NCBI GenBank assembly: GCA_020086605.1
Contig: JACBWW010000021.1
Span: 438,288-502,287 of the forward strand
Direction of reading: 5' to 3'
Source: Lanius collurio
Taxonomy: Eukaryota; Chordata; Aves; Passeriformes; Laniidae
Length of the DNA: 64,000 bases
In this document: positions 56,161 to 64,000 of the stretch, in pieces
Numbering within the stretch: position 1 is the stretch's first letter
Layout: every line of letters starts with the position of its first letter
The notes under the pieces: model-generated
What the model saw: the letters and a program-made list of their open reading frames with translations, nothing else
Told to the model about the DNA's origin: nothing
Databases searched by the model: none
Translations under genes and position numbers: made by a program

Positions 56161-56819
56161 AGAGCCTGGATGGGACTCTTCCTCTTGTGCAGGACGGTCT
56201 CTGCAGAGCAGGGTTGGGTGGATCCAGTGCCGGGGCAGCACAAGGAGATCTCAAAGCCAGTGAGCCTGGGCACGGCACTGACATCTCTCCCCTCCTCACT
56301 GGCACGGTCACAGGCCATTACTCAGGCATGTGCAGCCTCTGGCTGTGTTTGCTTTAAACCAATATGCAGAGAAAAACAGCTTTTCTCTCTAGGTAAAAAA
56401 AAAAAAAAAAAGCTTCTCGGTCTTGTATCTGTGCAGCATCTCACTGAATGGGATATGACTGGAATGAAATTTCCAGGCACTAATGCAATAGAAGTACTTG
56501 TAATTTGTGTGTGTGCCTGTGTGGGCACAGGCAATGTACCTGGTCCTGTGCTGAGCAGCATTCCATATGGTCCTGCCCTTCTGGAGCTCACCTGTGAAAT
56601 GGCTTCGTGGCTCATTTGGGGTGTCTCTGCATCACACTTGAGTTGGGGCTCTGTGCCAGCAGGGAATTAAAGCCTGAGAAATGCCAAAAGATTTCGAGGT
56701 TGGGGGAGGTGGACAGGAACCACACGAATGTGCACAGAGACTCTCACCAGGGTAGTGCTAATGCTGCCTCTTGCAAGTCCTCCCAAATCACAGGACTGTC
56801 CAGCTCCCTGCTCTCTACA
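56161..56819. other. Non-coding, with poly(A) run
   Basis: An A-run of about 17 nt lies at 56396-56411. Otherwise GC-moderate. A 178-codon + frame (56134-56670) is interrupted in character by the lysine run the poly(A) encodes. Confidence 0.45.
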
Positions 56820-57110
56820 CACCTTCACTTCAGAAGCATAAAATCATTTTAAGAACATGTAAATTTTAAAATATTAGCTTTGTTTTGTTTGCTGCCTGGA
56901 GTTGGAACTGGGTGTTTGCATGTTCCTCAGCGTTCCTGTGCAGGCGGGAGCGCTGGCCTCTCTCCTCTTCCTTCGGTTTCTTATGAAAGCCAAGCTTCCT
57001 GTGTCTTAACTCGACTCCAGGGGCTGGGGCTTGGAGAAGCTCTACCTCTGTAATGCTGGCAATAAACTCATAAGTGCTGGCTACGCTGCTGTAAAACTTT
57101 TATTGCTGTG
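56820..57110. promoter_or_regulatory. Candidate element with HOX/CDX-type sites
   Basis: TAAATTTTAAAATATTAGC near 56860, then GGCAATAAACTCATAAGTGC and GTAAAACTTTTATTGCTG (57057-57105). The opposed AATAAAC and TTTATTGC words are HOX/CDX/forkhead-like. CpG persists (CTACGCTGC, TAACTCGAC). Confidence 0.35.
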
Positions 57111-57389
57111 GAAGAGGAACGGCGAGTCCTCCCCCTCTCTCTTCTCTCCTTCCGTGCTGCTCCCCAACTCTGCCTCTGCTCACCCTCCAGGGCTCTGAGC
57201 CTTTGTGCCAGGCAGCTCTGAGTGCATCCCCCTTTCCCTCTGCACTGCTCCCTTTGAGCCCCTCCCTGTCCTGCATCCCTGTGCCTGGTCTTCTGCTGCC
57301 CTGGCCTCGCTGTGCCCCGTGGCAGGTGTGCTCCTGTCCCCGTCCTTGTCCCTGCCATGCTGTGTGGCTGCTCAGCTGCACCTCAGCTC
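57111..57389. other. GC-rich spacer
   Basis: Pyrimidine-rich DNA between two candidate elements, open in several frames because stops are rare. No recognised protein. Confidence 0.45.
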
Positions 57390-57690
57390 TGTTTGCGGAG
57401 TGATCCAAAGGAGAGGAGCCGTAATAGCTGCCTGTGTAGTGAGGCCATCCGTGCGTTTTGCATTTCATGGCGACTGGGAGCGTCGTCTGCCTTCCCACAC
57501 CATCCCTTACGTATTTATAGATCACAGCGGCATTATCCGTGTGGATGCAGATCGTGCATGACGGTTTTCTATAAATACAAACGCTCTGTAATTATCGTTA
57601 GAACTATTTAGCCCAATTCAAAGGTAGATTAAATAATGAATGTGTGTGATATGCCTGTCGACATCAACAAATGGAAAGAGACATCTCTGG
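57390..57690. promoter_or_regulatory. Strongest candidate conserved element in window
   Basis: From 57396 to 57660 there are 15 CpG in DNA that is not GC-rich, so CpG is close to undepleted. CpG sits inside AT-rich words: CTTACGTATTTATAG, GTAATTATCGTTAGAAC, CATGACGG. HOX-like TTTATAG, TAATTATC and ATTAAATAATGAATG motifs follow. The frame crossing part of it closes at 57559 and the rest is closed, arguing against an exon. The pattern fits an ultraconserved-type enhancer; conservation could not be tested here. Confidence 0.5.
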
Positions 57691-58639
57691 ATGCATATCT
57701 GGAGGTTTCCCTGGTGAAGGAGTTGGGGGAGGGAGCTGAGCTGAGTGTTGCTGGAAGTGCCTCTTTCTCAGGGATTCAGGTGGTGCTGTGGAGTCCGATG
57801 GCCACTCTCGGCTCCGTGATGGGCTCTTGGGGCCAGTGGTTCAGGAGACAATGTGCCAAGGGATGGACAAGGAGCATCAGCACACATGGAAGACATTGGT
57901 ATTCACAGCTACCCATGGCTCTGCATCTTTTCCCTCCACTTACACTGCTCTCAGGAGCAAGGGGAGGTAATTTCAGGCTAGACTGCTGATGGAGAGCCGT
58001 GCAAGGTGTGTGATAAGGCTCCCTAAGGCCTCTGGCCCCTTGTTTCCTGTGCTAATTGATTTCCTCTGTGGCCATGCATGCACTGGCATGTTTCCCTTCC
58101 TGCCGGTCTCTCACTGGCCACAAGCTGGTCCACACCAGAGCCCTGTGGGGACACTGGCTCTCTCCCCTCTTTTGGCTCCTTCCACCCCTTGGAGAAAGGA
58201 AGGGAGGAGCTTTAGAGCACTTGTGTAGGACCAGTCTCCTGCGTGGTTCTTGCTGAGGATGGAGGTGGCTTTATTAGCATCTGAAAGGGGTGCAGCAAGG
58301 CAGGACTGGCAGCTTGCGAAGGGCAGTGGCGTTTAAAGGAGAGGATGGATGTGTGGGAGCCCCTAAACACTGTGTGTGCCCCAGGAGGGGAGTTTGCAAA
58401 GCTGATGCAAGGACAAGGGTCAGCACTGCCTTTGACACAGGAACCTGTCTCCTTGCCTTTCCCCTGTCCCAGGTGCAGTGAAGCCCCAACTCGCAGGTCA
58501 CAGCTCCTTTAGCTCCTGTGAGGCTGTGCTGGCTCTCAGCTCTCCCCTGGTTCCCTGTCACATCATGGGCTGCTCCCCTGCCCCGGGGCCAGCGGCAGGG
58601 CGAGCGTCAAGGGAAGCGGGGCTGGGAGGAAGGGCTCCA
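57691..58639. other. Non-coding, nothing supported
   Basis: GC-moderate filler. A small CpG patch at 58580-58620 (GGCCAGCGGCAGGGCGAGCG) is too small for an island. Confidence 0.4.
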
Positions 58640-58830
58640 TCACAGTAACTAATAACTGTGTGCTGACAAATTGAATTATACCTTTTCCAGTTGCCTGCGC
58701 TATTGATCAGAGAAAAGGTTTGTGTTTTTTGTTAGGCTATTTTTTTTTCTTTTTCCTTTTAAGTTACAGTTGCAATGTCCTGGGGGCTTATAATGAACTA
58801 AATAAGGTCAGGTTAGCAGAAGAATCAAAT
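58640..58830. promoter_or_regulatory. Candidate conserved non-coding element
   Basis: AGTAACTAATAACTGTG, AAATTGAATTATACC, TGCGCTATTGATCAG, then T-rich sequence and CTTATAATGAACTAAATAAGG. The TAAT and TATTGAT (HNF6/CUX-type) words suggest regulatory DNA. Confidence 0.3.
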
Positions 58831-60224
58831 ATGCTCTGGCAGCAGAAGCGTGGGCTTTTCCTGGTGACTTTGAGTGGAAAGGAAAGCAGCAGCAGCTCCT
58901 GCTCTTCCATGCCTTGGTGCATGGGGGTGTCCTGCCCCAGCCTGCTGCTCCTTGGAGGGCTGCTTGGAAAAGGGATGATGTGGGTGGCTGTGCTTGGCCT
59001 GATCCTGAGCAGTGTGGCAGGAGCTGGAGGGGAACTGGGGCTCACCAGTCTGTGTATCACCAGCCCCAGGTTGTGCCAAACTGCTGTCCTGGCAGCTCGA
59101 GTGGCTCCTGCCCTGCCTTGGGGGGGCTGCAGAGAGGAGATGCAGGAGATGCACGGTGGGACAGAAGGAGCCAGGATGTGGCCAGGCACAGCACTTGCCC
59201 AGGAGCTCTCTGTGGGGTCCCTGCCTGGGGAAGCTGATGGTGTTTGGTTCTTTGCTCCAGAGCTGAGATCCTGCTGTGAACTCAATTTAAAGCTGTGTTG
59301 GGGAAAGGGGGATAAATTACCCAGATGAAAAGGATGAGTAAAAAAAACATGTGCAGAGAAATGCCAGCACACCTTTGAAAGGCTTTATTGAACTTGGACA
59401 CATGTGACCTTGGCAGCAGAAGCTGCAGGGAAAGGGGAGCACTCCCTGGTATCCTCCTTTGTGTCGCCACTCCTGGGCTGGGACTGGAGCTGGACAGGGC
59501 TATTGCAGGAGAAAGCAGAGGGTTGAGGTAACCTGTCGGTGCCCGGACAGAGGTGAGGCTGGAAGCTGCTCTCAGGTGAAGGTTTGCAGAGGTAGCAGTG
59601 TCTGCCTCGGAGGGAAGGGCAGCTGCAGGTCCAGCAAGTGTCTCTAGCAGCTCGTGTGTCCCATGCTCTGTTTAACCTGCTGCTCCCAAAGGCAAGTGCA
59701 GGGGCTGTGTAGTGCCATGGCCAGCTCCACAGCCCTGGGGCTGTGCTCAGGCTTGGCCTCGGGTCACCTCACAGTGAGCAGTAGGAGTAGGGACATTCAC
59801 ATCTTGTTTTTGTGTAACTCTGTTTACGAAGACCTCGACTGAAATCTCGGCTGCCCCAGGGTGGATCTGGATTCTCTCCAGAGCTGTCTGTGTGCTGGCA
59901 GAGCTGCCATGCTCCACGCAGCGGGTTTTCCCACTTTGCACACACATCCTCTCCCTGGTGACCCAGGAGCCGCAGGCTTTGAAGCAAAGGCTCTGCCAGG
60001 GCCAGTTCCCAGCCTGCCCCATGTCCCTCCTGCTGCACTGGGACTCTTTTCTGGCCTCCCCATACAAAATGCACTGAATACAGGCAAGGACCAACAAGCT
60101 GTTATCATTTGTTTCGGTGTATTGGGCCTTGGGTGGAGGAAGAGTGGCTGGAGAGCTGGGTTCCATCCTGCTTGGTGTCCCCCAGGACCTGCCAAGGTGT
60201 GACCAGCAGCTGGGGATTCTCTCT
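58831..60224. other. Non-coding, nothing supported
   Basis: A 202-codon + frame (58720-59328) begins at a non-ATG codon and resembles no protein. A small AT-rich patch lies near 59280-59350. No RNA gene or repeat. Confidence 0.4.
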
Positions 60225-60400
60225 GGACACAGACCTCATGTTTCTGCTTTTAATTGCAACCTTCCTCCTCCTGCACTGCCTTGCTTGAGAGTCCGGCCAC
60301 ATCGGTATGGGATTAACATTCTTGGCACAGCGTAACTCCATCACCATTTCTATTAAACTCATTTGCTATCTAAAGGAATTCATTTTCCACTTTGTTTGCC
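60225..60400. promoter_or_regulatory. Candidate conserved non-coding element
   Basis: TTTTAATTGCAACC, GAGAGTCCGGCCACATCGG, GGGATTAACATTC, ACAGCGTAACTCC and TTTCTATTAAACTC. TAATTGC and GGATTA (OTX/PITX-type) words with four CpG in 170 nt. Confidence 0.35.
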
Positions 60401-62019
60401 CATGAGAAAAAAAAAAGCCCTCTGAGCTGAGGCCCCAGTGTTTGAGAAGGTGGTGGAGGGGAGCTGGGGGCCACATCCCCTCCTTCAGCTAGGAGAAGGG
60501 ATGGCATTCCCACCATCCATACAAGAAGATGCCCACCTCTGTGCTTCCACCGTGCTCTTGGAGGAAGGAGTTGCCCATTGCTGGCACCAGGGTTAGTGCT
60601 TGCTTTCTGAAACAAATGGTACTGTTTCACCCTAGGAAGAGTCTTTCATAAAAATCAGATTCTCCCCTTTTCATCAGAGATATCCCTGGACTTCAGGGAA
60701 CTCTACCCCTTTCCCAAAATCAGGTTTCATTTGAGTCTGCAGCAAGTTCAGGGAAGGTGGAGCCATGCTGGATTCTCTCTGCATGCTCCCTCATCTCATG
60801 TGCCATGTCATTCAGTCAGTTGCTTTGCAACAGGCTCAGGAGCTGGATTCCTGCCCCTGCCTGGGATTTGGGGCCAGTCTGTGTATTTGGGTGCATGAGG
60901 GAGGAGAACAAGACACAGGGGTGCCAGAGGGAGAAGCATGTGTGTCTGTAGCATGTGAGGAAACCTCTTGTGTGTGGGCATCCCCCCCAGGAATTGTGGG
61001 GCTCCTGTTGGCAGCCCTCCCATGGATTATCAATATGGGCTCCTCCTGCCCAGAAAAGGAGGGAGATGCTCTACAGCCCTCTGTGCCTCTGCTTTCAAGG
61101 TCAGAGGCTGCTGATAATTGATCTACAGCCTTGCTATAAATCTGGTGCTGAGGGGAGCCTTCCCTGCTGCCTCTAAACAGCAGCATCCATCCTACACGGC
61201 TTGGCCAGCCTAGCCACCCGCAAGGGAAGGGGGGCTTTAATCACTCCCCGCCTCTGCTGGGCAGCATTTGGGTTTGCAGCTGGCCTGGGTGGCTCCCAGC
61301 TCTGCCACACCCCCTGTGCTGCCTGTGGAGGTCAGTGAACCCCTGCCAGGGTCTGCAGCAGCAGGGCAGGAGAGTAGAGGAACTGACATGGGAGCTGGGG
61401 AGCAACTTCTGGGGCTAAGTGATGGATCTAGTGAGTTTGGGATATCCAGCATGGCTTTGAGTGCCCCACAGGACTCAATGTTCAGAGTAATTTCCCAGCA
61501 GAGGGGAGAGCTGGCTCCAGGGCAGGTAGAGGGGGACTTGGAATCCAGCTGCCTGGGGAGTCTGTGGAGCCATGTGTTGTAGGGGAAGAAGGAAGGTGGT
61601 GATGGAGGCCACCAGCTGTGGAGCACTGGGCCACCCTCCTCACCTGGTGGCCACCAGCTGGTTGTCAGGCTGGTCTCTGGATGTGATCCCTCTGCCTGAT
61701 GGACTGCTGTGGTCAGAGCCATCAAGGCTGCTGTTGGCATGAGAGCTCCTGGGCGTAGATCACAAATTGAATTGGAGCCCCTGGAAAATGACAGCCCTTC
61801 ATAAATGCTGAATGTTTCCCTTCATCATCATCATTTGCAGCTAAACTGCAGCTCTGTCAGGGATCACAGCAGTTTTCAGCCCAGAGCTGAGCTGGTTTTG
61901 CTCACCTGCCGTGGGCAAAGCTCTGCTGTCCCTGGCCCTTCCTGTGGGATCAGCCCTGTTCCCAGGGTATATCCTGCTTCATCCAGAGAGAAACCAGTTT
62001 CACTCACACAAATCCTTTC
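60401..62019. other. Non-coding, nothing supported
   Basis: GC-moderate filler. A short (CAT)n run lies near 61826. A 167-codon - frame (61237-61740) has no family. A small AT patch is at 61795-61850. Confidence 0.45.
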
Positions 62020-62240
62020 TCAGTGGCTGGTACTAATGGAGAAGAGAAGTAATCAAGCAGATTTAACCCCCCTGCTACCTGTGACTCTCCTGCAAAGCTC
62101 ATTAATGAGCCAGCTCAGGTTGTGCTAATTACTGTAACTGGCAGGCCGGTGAGAGCACCAGGAGTTAACTAACACTCAATTAACCCCTGGTTGCTCGTGA
62201 TGATTTCCCCTGTTCACAGCAGCCATCAGAAAGTCAACAA
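62020..62240. promoter_or_regulatory. Candidate element with CTCATTAATGAG palindrome
   Basis: A perfect 12-nt palindrome CTCATTAATGAG lies at 62098-62109. Around it are AGTAATCAAGCAG, GCTAATTACTGTAAC, AGTTAACTAACACTCAATTAACC and CTCGTGATGATTTCC. Homeodomain words are dense and two CpG persist (GGCCGGTG, CTCGTG). Confidence 0.4.
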
Positions 62241-62779
62241 GGAAACAGTGGCAGGCAGGAGGCAGATGAGCCTCTTGTACAGCTGAGGAGGTGACAACTT
62301 TCCTGTGTGGCTTGGAAACCACAAAGCCAAGGGACCCCAGGCCACACAACTGAGCTCTTCAGCTGCTCTTGCCTGGTGATTTGGGGCACCTTGGAGCCCC
62401 TCTTTGAGTCAGGAGCCTCAGGTCCCAGCTGCCTCTCCATCCCTGGAAGCTCTCAGCCAGATGGATGCAGGGAGCATCCAGCTCTGGTGCAAGGGACCAG
62501 AGCAGGTGGGATGGAGATACCAGGAGGGGCTGAGGTGATCAGGAAGGTCCTTCACCAGGAACACAGACCCCATCCCATGGGTCTCTGGGAGCTTTTGATG
62601 TATCTCATGCCAGTCAACCTGCAGGCTCCCAAGATGCTTTGGTTGAAGGGCTCAGATGTGTGAGGGTTGGAGCCACCCCAGCCCCTTGCACCCCACGGGC
62701 TGTGCAGAGGGGCTGGATTCCTGAGCTGCTGCCCAGAATGTGCCCTGCAGTTGCTATGGTGACATTGCCATTTCTTACC
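62241..62779. other. Non-coding, nothing supported
   Basis: GC-moderate filler; no recognised feature. Confidence 0.45.
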
Positions 62780-63010
62780 TCACTGGGGGAAAAAAAGCCT
62801 CCAAACATTTAATTCTGCAGCCCACCTGGGAGCCTTTTAAACTCCCCATTCGGTGTTTGACATGTAATAATTTTTCTGCTTTTAAGATTATCCTAAAATG
62901 CTCATTCTCTTTCTCTCTCTCAAAATCTCAGCAGTGGAGCTTCAGAAAGAAATCAGCATAAAAAATACCAATACAAGTTTCAAATGCCAATTTGTCACCA
63001 TCACTGGGAA
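62780..63010. promoter_or_regulatory. AT-rich candidate element
   Basis: ACATTTAATTCTGC, CATTCGGTGTTTGACATG, TAATAATTTTTCTGC and AAGATTATCC. One CpG in AT context. Also a TCTCTCTC run near 62910. Confidence 0.3.
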
Positions 63011-63589
63011 CAGGCAGTGACAGGCACCAGGGAAGGAGACACAGCAGAGTGAGTCAGGGCTGACAGCGCCGGCATGCTCCAGCCACTGCTGACCGGCTCC
63101 CGTGGGAGATGCCAGGTGGAGAGCTGAGATGAGAGGGGCGAGGAGGTGGTGGGTGGAAGTGAGGAATTTGGGGAGGAGAGCTGGTCCTGGCTGGTAGCAA
63201 GGAGGGCTTTGATCTGCTGCCTCACATACACAGTGATACCGTTGCTCAAGAGAGTCATCAGTGCACAAAGGAAAAGAAGATAAAACCTCCCTTAAGAAAC
63301 CAAATTAAGATTTGGCTCAATTCCCGGGGCCTGCCTCGTGCTCCCAGGTGACCTGGGATCCCCCCGGATTTCCCGGATGGTGCGGGGGAGCAGAGCCCAG
63401 CCCTGCCAGGCTCCCAACCTTGACGTGCAAATAAATATAGTCAAAACTGTCAGGCGCCGGGTGCTGCGGTGCCAGGAGGCACTTGGGTACCACCAGCGGG
63501 ACCCCATCATATGGCTGTTCATGCTTGGGTATCCACACACCTTCCCAAGCAGATGGTCTGCTCCACAGCACTGGGATCCAGCAAGCCTG
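63011..63589. other. Non-coding with mild CpG enrichment
   Basis: CpG occurs more often at 63065-63115 and 63325-63500 (for example CCCCGGATTTCCCGG and AGGCGCCGGG). No promoter or exon can be assigned. It leads into the terminal array. Confidence 0.35.
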
Positions 63590-63880
63590 TGGAGCAATTT
63601 AATCTCCAGAAATAATTTAATATGGCTTCCTCCAGAGTATGGTGGTTTGGGGTTTTTTTCCCTGACCAGCCATAGAATAATTTAATCCTGCCTTCTGTGT
63701 GAAGGTCTATTTTGAGCTTGCCACCTGCAGAGTGTTTTAATCCCACAACTCACAAAGTAATTCAATCCTCTCCCTTGGTGAGTAATTTAATCCTCTAATT
63801 CCAGGGTAATTTAATCCCCTCCCTGGGGAATAATGGAATAATTTGATCTTCTGTTTCCAGAGTAATATGATCCTCTACCT
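63590..63880 (+). repeat. Degenerate tandem array with TAATTTAATCC core
   Basis: About nine copies of a core close to TAATTTAATCCTC start at 63595, 63612, 63678, 63732, 63758, 63783, 63807, 63839 and 63863. In the second half the spacing settles at about 24-32 nt, with linkers rich in CCTC/CCCT and CCAGAG. Each copy has one or two changes. It is a diverged minisatellite whose core keeps homeodomain-type TAAT and ATTTAATCC words better than its linkers. Confidence 0.8.
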
Positions 63881-64000
63881 GAGAAGCTCAAAACTTCAAA
63901 CCAGCCACCTGCCTATCTGCAGGCAATGCCATCCCTGCAAAACACTCCCTTTCCAGGTGGGGATCTGGAGGTTCTTCCAGTAAATCCATCCCCACACTGG
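63881..64000. other. End of window, nothing supported
   Basis: GC-moderate sequence after the array. No further clear core copies are seen. Confidence 0.45.

Noticed and set aside
58720..59328. 202-codon + strand frame with hydrophobic N-terminus
   Set aside because: Starts at a non-ATG codon. The hydrophobic start is encoded by a T-rich tract, and no family is recognised.

Overview
This window reads as non-coding vertebrate nuclear DNA, most likely from a bird. Three short degraded repeats match the 3' end of the avian/reptilian CR1 LINE in inverted orientation (18790-18912, 36959-37188, 50576-50672). The clearest, at 36959-37188, carries the characteristic word order of CR1 tails. The background is moderately GC-rich, CpG-poor and largely free of young interspersed repeats, as expected of a compact avian genome. 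Bacterial-style operons, ribosome-binding sites, rRNA, tRNA and CRISPR arrays are absent, and no open frame can be matched to a known protein family. The species, chromosome and locus cannot be named from the sequence alone.

The layout is a mosaic. GC-rich, CpG-poor filler alternates with islands of about 100-400 nt that are AT-rich, carry TAAT/ATTA homeodomain-type words, and often keep CpG that the surroundings have lost. I count roughly thirty such islands. The best are at 5925-6530, 16735-17230, 18060-18480, 22960-23290, 25580-25790, 30165-30355, 40770-40935, 47190-47410, 55860-56160, 57390-57690 and 62020-62240. This is how conserved non-coding elements look in the regulatory domain, or a giant intron, of a developmental gene. 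That reading is inferred from composition; no alignment could be made.

Four places stand out. (1) The last 300 nt (63590-63880) hold a degenerate tandem array with a TAATTTAATCCTC-like core in about nine copies. (2) 19075-19650 holds 3-4 diverged tandem units of about 156-177 nt in AT-rich DNA. (3) 6540-7290 is an orphan CpG-island-like stretch containing a 39-nt poly(A) run. (4) 57390-57690 is AT-balanced, CpG-undepleted DNA resembling a strongly constrained element.

Three exon-like segments with good splice signals lie on the + strand (602-644, 38656-38819, 43065-43150). A TATA box followed by a CpG cluster lies at 51550-51800. If any are used, a long non-coding RNA or untranslated exons of a gene outside the window are more likely than a coding gene. 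The many open frames of 60-260 codons scattered on both strands are treated as chance.
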